Source: Flavobacteriales bacterium
GTDB lineage: Bacteria > Bacteroidota > Bacteroidia > Flavobacteriales_D > Sanyastnellaceae
NCBI GenBank assembly: GCA_029238785.1
Contig: JAQWFN010000004.1
Coordinates: 23,807-87,806 of the forward strand
Direction of reading: 5' to 3'
Length of the DNA: 64,000 nucleotides
In this document: piece after piece, positions 26,185-35,082 of the stretch
How the letters are laid out: the number at the start of each line of letters is the position of its first letter
Position numbering within the stretch: position 1 is the stretch's first letter
Position numbers and translations under genes: made by a program
The notes under the pieces: model-generated
Databases searched by the model: none
What the model was told of the DNA's origin: nothing
What the model saw: the letters and a program-made list of their open reading frames with translations, nothing else

Positions 26185-28186
26185 ACTTTCCATTCCGGAA
26201 ATGATCAAACGGATCGAACAGGGCGTTCCGTTTGAAGCTGTTGCAAGAGACAATTCATTCACCATTCGCATTTCCAAGTATGTACCTTATGTATGTACCG
26301 CCATTCATGATGGACATGCGTTTAGAGACGAGTTGAAACTCAAAAGCTTGTTAACTGAATACGAAAGATGGTATGAAGAAGACCCCTTCACCGGTGAGTT
26401 TATTTCTTCAATGCCCATAGTTTTAACCGGACTCGATTCTCGCTTTGAGTACGACTTGAACCGCGAACCAAGCACAGCAGTTTACAACACCGCTTGGGGT
26501 AAAAAAGTTTGGAAAAAACCGCTCACCAAAGCCGAAAAACAACGGAGTTTAAAAAAGCATGAGAACTATTACAAAGTCACCCATGCTCTTATTCATAAAT
26601 TAGAAGAGCTCTTTGATGCCTGTGTTGTTTACGACATGCACTCTTACAACTACAAGCGTTGGGACAGAGTTGTTCCTGTTTTCAATATTGGAACTTCTGA
26701 AATAGACAATAAGCGTTTTGGGGCAACGGCTGAAGCTTGGAGAGAAGAACTCGCTCAAATTGAACTTCCGAATGGCATTGAGAACATTTCAGCCATCAAC
26801 GACACCTTTTACGGTAAAGGATACAACCTCGCTTACATCACCAAAAACTTTCAAAACACCCTTGTTCTTGCCACCGAAGTGAGTAAGATTTATTGCGATG
26901 AGTTAACGGGAGAGCCTTACCCTTTGGTCGTTCGAACGCTGCAAGACCAGTTTAAAACAGCCATTTTAAATCACGCGCAAACCTTCATTCAGCAATTTAC
27001 CAACTGGGAATACAAACAGAAGGAGCGCCTCTTGTCTCCCGATCTGGAGAAAACCATTCTAAAGATCGATCGCGAGTTGTTTCATTTGGTGAAGGACTTC
27101 GAGCTCTTGAATTACGTCAACCCCATTAATGTTGCTCAAGAGAAGAAGAAGTTTTTCGACAGCAAGTGCACCGAAAATCCGGAATTCGTTTATCGTCCCA
27201 TCAACGTTGATGCCTTCGATTTGAAGCGAAGATTACACCGTTTGGACGTACACAACATCCAAGATGTGAACATTCAAGGACTGTATGAAGGAGCAATTAA
27301 CGCTTATGTGGATCGTGTAGACATGTTGAGCACGCTTGGATCGAGTAAGTTCATGTACAACTCCTTGAGGTATTTTGGTGAACCCAATGAAACAGACATT
27401 GCCAATGCCAAGTTCCTGATTCATTTGCCCGAGGTGAGTGAAGAGGACAAATCGTCCCAGCGCATGCTCAATGTCCAAGATGCGGTGGAAATGTTCAAAG
27501 CAGCTTTTGACGACTACGGTTTTCAAGGAAAAATTGAAATTTCGAAGAACATGGTGGCTGCTGCTATGGTCTTGAATCAAAAGAAGAAAGTGGTCTTGAA
27601 AAAGGGAGCTACCTTTTCTCCCAAAGAGCTGCGCTTCTTGGTGCACCACGAAATTGGCGTTCACATGGTCACCACCATGAACTCCAACGACCAACCCTTA
27701 AAGATCTTCAACCTCGGTTTACCGGTGAACACCTTAACACAAGAGGGCCTTGCCGTGCTGGCAGAATACCTGAGCGGTAACATCACCTTAAAGCGACTCA
27801 AAGAACTTGGTTTGCGTGTGATTGCTGCCAATATGTTGGTGAAGGGCTTTGACTTCAAAAAGACCTTCCGCCGTTTGGTGAACGATTACAACGTGGATGT
27901 GGACGATGCCTTTTACGTCACTACTCGAATCTATAGAGGAGGTGGATTTACCAAAGACTTCTTGTATTTGAGGGGCTTTCGCGATATCTACCAATTCTGG
28001 AAATCGGGAAAAGACCTTGGCCCTTTACTCATTGGTAAAACCTCTTTGGAATACTACGACACCATCACGGAAATGATTGAACGTGGCATTTTAAATCCGC
28101 CGAAGTACATCACCAAACCATTTGAACATCCTCAAACTCAATTGAACAACCCCATTTTCGATTACATTGTTAGTGGAATTAGGTAG
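26177..28186 (+). CDS. N-formylglutamate-amidohydrolase-like / DUF1704 (QEGLA) metallopeptidase fusion
   Basis: A 669-residue two-domain protein. Residues about 1-260 resemble N-formylglutamate amidohydrolase (VLTGLDSRFEYDLNREPST, DACVVYDMHSYNYKR). Residues about 290-660 are DUF1704/TIGR02421, the 'QEGLA' family, related to the animal tubulin carboxypeptidase MATCAP: HHEIGVH at 490-496 gives the HExxxH zinc motif (His491, Glu492, His496) and TQEGLA at 521-526 supplies the likely third ligand Glu523. A C-terminal RGGGFTKDFLYLRG block follows. A hydrolase joined to a peptidase and translated with an ATP-grasp ligase suggests making and breaking of a specific peptide or gamma-amide. Not tested. 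Confidence 0.82.
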   Translation: MLRLSIPEMIKRIEQGVPFEAVARDNSFTIRISKYVPYVCTAIHDGHAFRDELKLKSLLTEYERWYEEDPFTGEFISSMPIVLTGLDSRFEYDLNREPSTAVYNTAWGKKVWKKPLTKAEKQRSLKKHENYYKVTHALIHKLEELFDACVVYDMHSYNYKRWDRVVPVFNIGTSEIDNKRFGATAEAWREELAQIELPNGIENISAINDTFYGKGYNLAYITKNFQNTLVLATEVSKIYCDELTGEPYPLVVRTLQDQFKTAILNHAQTFIQQFTNWEYKQKERLLSPDLEKTILKIDRELFHLVKDFELLNYVNPINVAQEKKKFFDSKCTENPEFVYRPINVDAFDLKRRLHRLDVHNIQDVNIQGLYEGAINAYVDRVDMLSTLGSSKFMYNSLRYFGEPNETDIANAKFLIHLPEVSEEDKSSQRMLNVQDAVEMFKAAFDDYGFQGKIEISKNMVAAAMVLNQKKKVVLKKGATFSPKELRFLVHHEIGVHMVTTMNSNDQPLKIFNLGLPVNTLTQEGLAVLAEYLSGNITLKRLKELGLRVIAANMLVKGFDFKKTFRRLVNDYNVDVDDAFYVTTRIYRGGGFTKDFLYLRGFRDIYQFWKSGKDLGPLLIGKTSLEYYDTITEMIERGILNPPKYITKPFEHPQTQLNNPIFDYIVSGIR

Positions 28187-29495
28187 TTGTAATTTTGCTT
28201 CGCGAAGCAAAAAAAGTATAGCCCATAAATGCAGCTAGAGCGCCGTATTCAAGACCAATGAGCCAATAATTCTCATTGAAACCTCCATTGGCGTAATGGC
28301 TGTAAGAAAGCACAGCTAGAAAGGACCACAGCGCGGCAAAACGCCATTTCGTGAGTGAAGTAAAGAAGACCAAAGAAACCAAATACCAAGGATGAACGGT
28401 GGTGGTGAGCAACAAATACACGCTGTAAATAAGCACCGTTTTTTGGAAGAAGCTGAACTTCGATTTCAAGGCGATATACAAGATGATGAGCAGTGAAATG
28501 ACCGACAATATTGGTCCGATTACCGCTATCGGCGGATGATAGCCCAAGAATAAACTCCCTACCCAGCGCACCAGGTAGTAAATGCTCGCATTGAATTCGA
28601 ATTTCTGAAAATACAGGTCGAGGCTACTGCCCCAATTGGCGAAAAGCGCCTGACTCATGAAGGGCAAGAAGAGCAAACCTAGTCCGGCAAGCACAACACC
28701 AAAATACGCCGCTGTTCTTTGTTTGAGGATGGGTATAAGCGCAGGAAGGAGCATCAAAGGCAACAACTTCGTGCCCACAGCCAAGGCGAAGAGCACCGCA
28801 CTTGCGCCCCACTTTCCTCGGATAAAGTAAAGCAAGGCCGCCGCCAAAAAGAGCAGCACCATGCCTTCAAAGTGAAGGTTTCCGCTCAGTTCAACGATAA
28901 CTAGGGGATTCAAAGCATACCAAACGAGGTCTTCTCTTGGCCGTTGCAAAATGGAAAGGATTTTTGCTAGAAGAAAGAGCAAGGCCGCTTCACCCAGAAG
29001 AATAATCAGCCTTAAATAAAGCAACTCCGCATTCACATTGCCATCGCCCAGAAAAGCAGCAATGGCAAAACAGCATTGGTTTACAGGAGGATAAATGGTG
29101 TAGTAATGTTTGGAATTGAGTCCATGGTACAAATCCCGTTCTAGCTTTTTCGCGAAGGCGTCATCCCGTGATTCAAGGTAATCGTGAGGCAAGACCAAGT
29201 AGGGATTTTCGCCTTCAATCAGCACCCTTCCATCCCAAATAAAGCGGTAAAAATCATCAGAAAGTGCTGGTCCGCTCGCTATAAAAATCAAACGCAAACC
29301 CAGTCCAATCCAGATCCACGTTTTCCAATTGAAGAGCGCCTTTTGCTTCACCAAGAAAAAATACCCCAGGAAGAGAAAGGCAAAAGCGCCAATCACCATG
29401 TAGGCATCATTGCGGTGCACATCGTAAGCCAAGCACGCAAAGCCAATCGTCATGCCCGCCAAGAGCACCAAGGTTTGCAAGTACTTTGTGCTCAT
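28179..29495 (-). CDS. multi-pass glycosyltransferase of the GT-C fold (GT87/mannosyltransferase-like)
   Basis: A 438-residue integral membrane protein with about twelve hydrophobic segments. The first loop after the early helices carries SGPALSDDFYRFIWDGRVL with the Asp pair and Arg typical of polyprenyl-phosphate-sugar-dependent GT-C enzymes, followed by GENPYLVLPHDYLE. It overlaps the GT2 gene upstream by four bases and converges with the DUF1704 gene, sharing eight bases at their 3' ends. A role in transferring a lipid-linked sugar outside the inner membrane is inferred from fold and from the polyprenol-P-sugar synthase two genes upstream. Confidence 0.8.
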   Translation of the reverse strand: MSTKYLQTLVLLAGMTIGFACLAYDVHRNDAYMVIGAFAFLFLGYFFLVKQKALFNWKTWIWIGLGLRLIFIASGPALSDDFYRFIWDGRVLIEGENPYLVLPHDYLESRDDAFAKKLERDLYHGLNSKHYYTIYPPVNQCCFAIAAFLGDGNVNAELLYLRLIILLGEAALLFLLAKILSILQRPREDLVWYALNPLVIVELSGNLHFEGMVLLFLAAALLYFIRGKWGASAVLFALAVGTKLLPLMLLPALIPILKQRTAAYFGVVLAGLGLLFLPFMSQALFANWGSSLDLYFQKFEFNASIYYLVRWVGSLFLGYHPPIAVIGPILSVISLLIILYIALKSKFSFFQKTVLIYSVYLLLTTTVHPWYLVSLVFFTSLTKWRFAALWSFLAVLSYSHYANGGFNENYWLIGLEYGALAAFMGYTFFASRSKITTT

Positions 29496-30958
29496 GAATG
29501 ACTTATTGCATGCTTCACCGAGTAGAAAAACACAAAGCCAAAGCCAAGGGTGAGCATTAGGTGGAAGGGAATCATTCCGAAATCATTCAAGACAAAAGCC
29601 AACACCAAACCAGAAGCAAAGTAGAGCGTGAGTAGAGCTTCCACAGCTGTGAGCGGACTAATTTTCACCGCCCTGTATTTCTTGTCAAGCCAAGTTCCTT
29701 TTTTCTTGTTGAGGGCGAATTTTGGGGTGCGAACAAAAGGCGTTTTCTTCCCCATGTAGCCTTCTAAAACCGCAATTGAGTTGTGCAAAGACAGTCCCAT
29801 CGAAACGCTGAGGAACATTGGGAAGTCGCGCAAGAAATACTTCAATTTGCCCTTACGATTGCTTTGTGCCGACCAGTAAAAGTAGCCCAGAATCAGAAAC
29901 GAGAGCAAGAAAACACTGGCGATATTGAAAAGTTGATCGAAGCGATCTGAGTTGGCCTTAATCACCAACATGGGCAAGCTCAAAAGCGCTGTTGAAAGCA
30001 CGCAAATGAAGATAAAACTGTTCAGCAAATGGAACACCGCGTGTACTTTAGTGCCCAGCCCTAGCCCTCTTTTTTTGAGCACTTTAGGCAAGTTCTTCAC
30101 CGCACACTCTGCAGCTCCTTTGGTCCAGCGAAATTGCTGACTCTTGAGGGCGTTCATCTCCGCTGGAAGTTCTGCCGGGGCACCCACATTTTCGAGATAA
30201 ACAAAGCGCCATCCTTTTAATTGAGCTCGGTAAGAAAGATCGAGGTCTTCCGTAATGGTGTCTGACTGCCACCCTCCTGCATCGATAATGCACGATTTCC
30301 TCCAAACACCCGCCGTGCCGTTAAAATTGATAAAGTGCCCGCCCAAATTCCTACCCACTTGTTCCACCGTAAAGTGGGCATCTAGGCCAAAAGCTTGGAG
30401 ACGGGTTAATGATGAAAAGTCTTGATTCAAATGTTCCCATTTTGCCTGAACCACACCAATGTTGGCATCTTGCAAAAAGTGAGGAATTGTTTTTCTAAGG
30501 AAATCCGGGTTGGGAATAAAATCAGCGTCAAAAATAGCCGTAAACTCTCCTTTAGATGCACTTAGTCCGTAAGCCAAAGCCCCCGCCTTGTAGCCCACTC
30601 GATCTGGTCTTCTGATGTGTTCAATAGGAAAACCTTGTTCGCGAAGCAGTGCAATTTTAGCTGCCGCAAGTTGAACGCTCTCATCGTTCCCATCATCCAG
30701 CAATTGAATTTCCAAACGGTCTTTGGGATAATCCATCGCCACAATAGCATCAATCAAACGTTCTACAACATAAAGCTCATTGAAAACCGGGAGTTGAATT
30801 GTAACAAAAGGCCAGGCTTCATCGCTTAATTTTGGCAAAGCAGCATCGTCTTGGTTTTTATTCTTGTTGTACCTCACCGCTAGGCTCAACTGAATCAAGC
30901 TGTAGAAAAAAATAAACGTCAGAAACACGCCATAAACAATAATAAGAGCAAGTTCCAT
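29492..30958 (-). CDS. processive family 2 glycosyltransferase (cellulose/mannan-synthase-like)
   Basis: A 488-residue GT2 with an N-terminal membrane helix, a cytoplasmic catalytic domain and four C-terminal helices. Motifs: QLPVFNELYVVERLIDAI, LLDDGND (first Asp), IFDADFIPNPDFL (DxD), TITEDLDLSYRAQLKGW (TED) and QQFRW(TKG), the signature of processive synthases; this set matches cellulose, mannan and related beta-glycan synthases. It overlaps the polyprenol-phosphate glycosyltransferase gene by 40 bases and the GT-C gene by four, so the three form one unit. Substrate unknown. Confidence 0.85.
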   Translation of the reverse strand: MELALIIVYGVFLTFIFFYSLIQLSLAVRYNKNKNQDDAALPKLSDEAWPFVTIQLPVFNELYVVERLIDAIVAMDYPKDRLEIQLLDDGNDESVQLAAAKIALLREQGFPIEHIRRPDRVGYKAGALAYGLSASKGEFTAIFDADFIPNPDFLRKTIPHFLQDANIGVVQAKWEHLNQDFSSLTRLQAFGLDAHFTVEQVGRNLGGHFINFNGTAGVWRKSCIIDAGGWQSDTITEDLDLSYRAQLKGWRFVYLENVGAPAELPAEMNALKSQQFRWTKGAAECAVKNLPKVLKKRGLGLGTKVHAVFHLLNSFIFICVLSTALLSLPMLVIKANSDRFDQLFNIASVFLLSFLILGYFYWSAQSNRKGKLKYFLRDFPMFLSVSMGLSLHNSIAVLEGYMGKKTPFVRTPKFALNKKKGTWLDKKYRAVKISPLTAVEALLTLYFASGLVLAFVLNDFGMIPFHLMLTLGFGFVFFYSVKHAISHS

Positions 30959-31638
30959 TTGCGGTATTTAAGTATAGTTGTAATGATTTTATAACCAGCT
31001 AAGATAGTGCCTTTCACTGTGCCCGAGACTTTAGATACGCCAATGCGCTTTTTGTAATTCATGGGCACCTCCGTGAATTTCAAGCCCTTCTTTGCTGCCT
31101 TCACCTGCATTTCCACGGTCCAACCATAGGTTTGGTCTTTCATTTCGATAGCATTGAGTGCTTTTGTGGTGATGGCTCTGAACGGACCTAAATCGGTAAA
31201 CTTCACCCCGTACAGTATCCTCATCATGCTTGTGGCCAGCCAGTTCCCAAAGATCTGTTGGGGCATCATTGCTCCTTTTTCTCTTTGCCCAATCGCTCTC
31301 GAGCCTATCACCATGTCCATGCCTTCATAAATAATGGGCGCAACAAGTTCTGGAAGTTGTTCCGGGTAATCGCTGTAATCACCGTCGATGAACACAATAA
31401 TGTCTGGAGGAAGGGCCTTTGCATTTAAATGAGCAATCCCCGTTAAACAGGCCGCTCCGTAACCTTGCTTCCGTTCTAGAAGCACCCTTGCTCCCGCTTC
31501 TGCGGCTACTTTTGAGGTTTGATCGGTGCTGTTGTTATCCACCACCACCACTTCACGCACTTGCGCAGGCAAATCAGCAATCACCTTAGCAATGCTTTGT
31601 TCTTCATTCCAAGCCGGTATGATAACATCAATGAGCAT
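30919..31638 (-). CDS. GT2 glycosyltransferase, dolichyl/polyprenyl-phosphate sugar synthase-like
   Basis: A 239-residue GT2 resembling DPM1-like synthases that make polyprenyl-phosphate mannose or glucose. The opening MLIDVIIPAWNEEQSIAKVI is the nucleotide-sugar-binding strand, VVVDNNSTDQT follows, and FIDGDYSDYPEQLP gives the DxD. The C-terminal helix after WTVEMQVKAAKKG is the acceptor-site region. First gene of the three-glycosyltransferase unit; together they suggest that a lipid-linked sugar made here is used by the GT-C enzyme two genes down. Confidence 0.85.
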   Translation of the reverse strand: MLIDVIIPAWNEEQSIAKVIADLPAQVREVVVVDNNSTDQTSKVAAEAGARVLLERKQGYGAACLTGIAHLNAKALPPDIIVFIDGDYSDYPEQLPELVAPIIYEGMDMVIGSRAIGQREKGAMMPQQIFGNWLATSMMRILYGVKFTDLGPFRAITTKALNAIEMKDQTYGWTVEMQVKAAKKGLKFTEVPMNYKKRIGVSKVSGTVKGTILAGYKIITTILKYRKWNLLLLLFMACF

Positions 31639-31719
31639 GAGCGCAAATGTACGGCTTTCAATTCTCCATGAACATCACAAAAGTGGACGATTTCATTACA
31701 AAAATATCACAGCGCTTTG

Positions 31720-31727
31720 TATCTTTC
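31720..31727 (+). promoter_or_regulatory. near-consensus -7 box of the T9SS-tailed lipoprotein gene
   Basis: TATCTTTC, one base from TAnnTTTG, ends four bases before the ATG at 31732. The start would be at or beside the first transcribed base. Confidence 0.45.
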
Positions 31728-31731
31728 TCTC

Positions 31732-32619
31732 ATGCGAAACACCCTCTACTTCATTTTATTTGTTTTTTTCGGGCTGATGCTCCTCACAGCTTGCGAGTCA
31801 ACTGATCCAGAAAAGCCCACCGTACGTTTTGAAAAACCCTTCGATCAACGGCGCGTGAGTTTGAAGCGAATTTTACACGAACGCTTCCAATTCGAGGGCG
31901 ACTCCAACATTTATAAAGTTGATTTTGAGCGCCGAAACAAAATGAACCACCTCATTCAAGTCAACACGGGAGATACCGTGCTCCGGGGCTATGTGAGCAA
32001 TAACGACGACCTTTGGGTGGTTTCAGAACCCTTGGATTCAATGGGTTTTCTCATTTGGGGCTTTAGAACAGAAGACGATCTTGTTTATGCTTGGGACTCA
32101 AAATTCGAGCAGCACAAGGCCTTGAGTAGCGCTTACACTTCAGAGGGCGTTTTGGATATTGAAAGCGGTGTTTTGATGATCCCCACCAAGGAAGAACAAA
32201 TCTTAGCGAGCCTCAGGAAAGAACTGCTGCCCATCTATAAAGCAGGCATTCGCTTTGAACGACTCAGTAGGGCCGACGTTCGCGAAGCACTGGAAAGCGA
32301 TTTTGATGCGGATAGCGACGAAGCACTTGATGAAGAACAGGAAATGGGAGTTCAAGATGCCCATACTCAAGTGCAAAGTGCCATCGTCAACGTTTACCCT
32401 CAGCCCGCAAAAACAGAACTCAAGTTAGCAATGGCAACAAGTGACGATTATTTGCTCAAGTGTTTCGACATGAACGGTGCTCCCTTTCAGGATTACGAGA
32501 AGAGCGGCAGCACCCTGACTTTAGATGTGAGCGAATGGGACAATGGCACTTATATTCTTGCCGTGTTTAATGCTGATGGAATGTTATTGGACCAGAAGAA
32601 GGTGGTGGTTGGGAGGTAG
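31732..32619 (+). CDS. lipoprotein with T9SS-like C-terminal sorting domain
   Basis: A 295-residue protein. The N-terminus MRNTLYFILFVFFGLMLLTAC is a lipoprotein signal with Cys at about residue 21. The middle part is unrecognised, with an acidic run SDFDADSDEALDEEQEM near 195-210. The last 75 residues (VNVYPQPAKTELKL, then DVSEWDNGTYILAVFN and KKVVV) follow the T9SS type A tail pattern. Having both a lipobox and a T9SS tail is unusual, since the two usually direct different routes. A start 15 bases upstream (31717) is possible but lies before the promoter box. Confidence 0.7.
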   Translation: MRNTLYFILFVFFGLMLLTACESTDPEKPTVRFEKPFDQRRVSLKRILHERFQFEGDSNIYKVDFERRNKMNHLIQVNTGDTVLRGYVSNNDDLWVVSEPLDSMGFLIWGFRTEDDLVYAWDSKFEQHKALSSAYTSEGVLDIESGVLMIPTKEEQILASLRKELLPIYKAGIRFERLSRADVREALESDFDADSDEALDEEQEMGVQDAHTQVQSAIVNVYPQPAKTELKLAMATSDDYLLKCFDMNGAPFQDYEKSGSTLTLDVSEWDNGTYILAVFNADGMLLDQKKVVVGR

Positions 32620-32745
32620 ATAGGCTTGTAAAGAGCACACTGAAAGCTGATACGCAACCCCGCTATGGTGAGGATGATGTACCTTTCAGAAAAACAGCTC
32701 TAATACAACAACCCCGGCGCGGTCGCCAATTTACAACCTCATCAA

Positions 32746-33939
32746 TTACTTCCCGGGATAGGCTTTCAAACCTTCGCTCAGACACTCCATCGCTGCGCTC
32801 AGGGCCTCGGTATTTAGGACGTAGGCAATTCTAACTTGGTTCTTTCCGTGTCCGGAAGTTGAATAAAAACCAGCCGCGGGGGCCATCATCACCGTAGCGT
32901 TCTTGTAATCGAAGGACTCCAACATCCACTGGCAGAAATGCTCGGCATCATCTACTGGCAACTCAGCGATACAATAAAAAGCACCGCTTGGTTTCGGACA
33001 ACGAACGCCAGGAATGGCATTCAAGGCATCAACCACCAAATCTCTTCGTTTCACATACTCGGTAGAAACATCGTCAAAATACTGTTGAGGCGTTGCAAGG
33101 GCCGCTTCTCCGGCGATTTGTCCTAAGGTAGGCGGACTCAATCTCGCTTGTCCGAACTTCAAGGCCGTAGCCATCACTTCTTTGTTCTTTGAAATCATGG
33201 CGCCAATTCGCGCTCCGCACATGCTGTAACGCTTCGACACCGAGTCAATCAAAATCACATTTTGCTCCAGGCCTTCCAAATTCATCACCGAAAACGGTTT
33301 CGCACCATCGTAACAAAACTCCCTGTAAACTTCATCAGCGAAGAGGTACAAGTCGTGCTTCAACACCAATTCACGCAATTGTTCAAGTTCTGCCCTTGAA
33401 TACAAATAGCCCGTTGGATTTCCTGGATTGCAAATCAAAATTCCTTTTGTCCTTGGGGTGATTTTCGCTTCAAAATCTGCAATCGGAGGAAGAGCAAAAC
33501 CGTCTTCAATTTTCGCCGTAACAGGAACCACCTTCACGTTGGCCGTTTGAGCAAAACCGTTGTAATTGGCGTAAAAGGGCTCTGGGATAATCACCTCATC
33601 TTCTGGATCGAAACAGGTCTGAAATCCAAAAATCAAGGCTTCAGAACCGCCCGTCGTAATCATGATATCTTCAGCATTGACCGGCATGCCGTTTTTTTGG
33701 TAGTAAGCTGCCAAGCCCTTACGGTAGCTTTCATACCCTTCGCTGTTGGAGTACTCAATCACCGTGCGCTCAATATTCTTCAAACGGTCGAGCACTACTT
33801 GCGGGGTGTTGATGTCTGGCTGACCAATATTCAAATGGTAAACCGTTTTACCTTGCTTCTTTGCTGCTTCTGAAAATGGAACCAGTTTTCGAATGGGTGA
33901 TGAAGGCATGTGTGCCCCTTTGATTGAGATACTTGGCAT
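32746..33939 (-). CDS. PLP-dependent aminotransferase (aspartate aminotransferase class I)
   Basis: A 397-residue fold-type I aminotransferase. Features: NIGQPDINTP near residue 40, the PLP phosphate and ring region TGGSEALIFGFQ, ICNPGNPTGYLYSRAEL, the DEVYREFCYDG block and the Lys segment DSVSKRYSMCGARIG (Schiff-base Lys in SKR). Most similar in style to aspartate or broad-specificity aminotransferases of Bacteroidota; substrate not decidable. The genes on both sides converge on or face away from it, so it is probably a single-gene unit. Confidence 0.9.
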   Translation of the reverse strand: MPSISIKGAHMPSSPIRKLVPFSEAAKKQGKTVYHLNIGQPDINTPQVVLDRLKNIERTVIEYSNSEGYESYRKGLAAYYQKNGMPVNAEDIMITTGGSEALIFGFQTCFDPEDEVIIPEPFYANYNGFAQTANVKVVPVTAKIEDGFALPPIADFEAKITPRTKGILICNPGNPTGYLYSRAELEQLRELVLKHDLYLFADEVYREFCYDGAKPFSVMNLEGLEQNVILIDSVSKRYSMCGARIGAMISKNKEVMATALKFGQARLSPPTLGQIAGEAALATPQQYFDDVSTEYVKRRDLVVDALNAIPGVRCPKPSGAFYCIAELPVDDAEHFCQWMLESFDYKNATVMMAPAAGFYSTSGHGKNQVRIAYVLNTEALSAAMECLSEGLKAYPGK

Positions 33940-34265
33940 GAGCTGAATTTTGTGCTGCGAAATTAAGATATATATCCACGTTGCGAAACATTGAACTTAG
34001 GAGAACTTCAAATTCTTGTAAAGCAAAGGCTGCATGGTGTGTTTCATATCGAGCGATGTTAATGGCTTCGCCGGTTTATTGCTGCTGGCGCAGCTGTTTA
34101 TGCGCTTGCTCGGGGTTTTGGGGCTAAGTAAGGCGGGATGAGTTAGATGCCAGATAGCACCTAATTCGCTTGGGTGTGCTGATGAAATTAATTCCTCCCA
34201 TATTTCGTTGATTTGAAGCGGAAATACTTTTAAATGCGTGGTATGCTGAAGGTTTTTAAAACAAA
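33940..34265. other. 326-base intergenic stretch
   Basis: No open frame with coding character, no hairpin with a T-run and no tRNA or recognised RNA seen here. A short GC-richer patch at about 34070-34135 is the only compositional change. It must hold the promoter of the aminotransferase gene on the minus strand, but no TAnnTTTG box is evident within it. Confidence 0.5.
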
Positions 34266-34715
34266 TTAAAACCGGTAATACATGAATTGGTGCGGACCAA
34301 TTTTAGGCACTTCATACCATTCATCAATGCGCTCAAAGCCTAGCTTTTCATAAAAGCCCAAGGCTACTTTTCGGGCGTCGCACCAAAGCACTTCCATTCC
34401 CTTGGCCTCCACTAGCCTTAATGCTTCTTGTACAATCATTTTTCCCGCTCCGCTTCCACGAACTTCGGGCAAACTCGCCATGGCCCTTAAACGGTATTGC
34501 TTTTTATCTTCGATTTTGCTGCTGTGCATTTCAAACAAGGAACAAACAGCCACGAGCTGATCGTCTAAAAAAGCCCCAAGATGAATGGCATCTTCACGTT
34601 CGTCAATATCAATAACGCAGTCTTTTTCTTGCTCAATGTGTGGCCACAAAACCCGGTGGCGAACCGGGCGGGTTGCTTCAGCTGAAATCTGTTTCGTCGT
34701 CAATATCATTTTCAA
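34266..34715 (-). CDS. GNAT family N-acetyltransferase
   Basis: A 149-residue acetyl-CoA-dependent acetyltransferase. The acetyl-CoA loop is LPEVRGSGAGKMIVQEAL (Q/RxxGxG/A as RGSGAG, about residues 83-88), and the C-terminal FYEKLGFERIDEWYEVP is the standard beta6-beta7 ending. Substrate unknown; in many Bacteroidota such a protein is annotated as a generic GNAT. The ATG at 34715 (another at 34709) overlaps the Hsp15-like gene end by 38 bases, suggesting coupling. Confidence 0.85.
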   Translation of the reverse strand: MKMILTTKQISAEATRPVRHRVLWPHIEQEKDCVIDIDEREDAIHLGAFLDDQLVAVCSLFEMHSSKIEDKKQYRLRAMASLPEVRGSGAGKMIVQEALRLVEAKGMEVLWCDARKVALGFYEKLGFERIDEWYEVPKIGPHQFMYYRF

Positions 34716-35067
34716 AAAATTTCTCCCAATCTCGACGCTCTTGCTTGGTTGGTCTACCTGTACCGTGCGGACGCTCTACACGCTGCAATCGCATCATTTC
34801 CAACTTATCTAACTCTTCTTGTGGCGTGAGGTTTTTGCTGTACTCCTCTACCAATTTAGCTCCTACCCTACTGTTTGGAAGGCCGGTAACCTTGTATGTA
34901 AAATGTACTGCTCCTTTTCGAAGCTCAATAATATCGCCCACTTTCACTGAACGAGCTGGTTTCACCACTTCTTCATTCACTTTCACCTTGTTTTCCTTTA
35001 CTTGTGAACTGGCTAAACTTCTGGTTTTATAAACCCTGATGGCCCAAAGGTATTTGTCTACACGCAT
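34678..35067 (-). CDS. S4-domain RNA-binding protein (Hsp15-like)
   Basis: A 129-residue protein with an S4 domain at about residues 1-60 (MRVDKYLWAIRVYKTRSLAS, NKVKVNEEVVKPARSVKVGD) and a basic C-terminal tail with GTGRPTKQERRDWEKFF. Hsp15 binds 50S subunits carrying stalled nascent chains and frees them; the tail pattern GRPTKKERR is typical of HslR. It follows the TonB receptor gene by 15 bases and overlaps the GNAT gene. Confidence 0.85.
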   Translation of the reverse strand: MRVDKYLWAIRVYKTRSLASSQVKENKVKVNEEVVKPARSVKVGDIIELRKGAVHFTYKVTGLPNSRVGAKLVEEYSKNLTPQEELDKLEMMRLQRVERPHGTGRPTKQERRDWEKFFENDIDDETDFS

Positions 35068-35082
35068 GAAAGATATTCCAGT

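Noticed and set aside
32620..32745. CTGAAAG/CTTTCAG as a terminator between convergent genes
   Set aside because: The arms are seven bases with a 37-base loop and no T-run on either strand.
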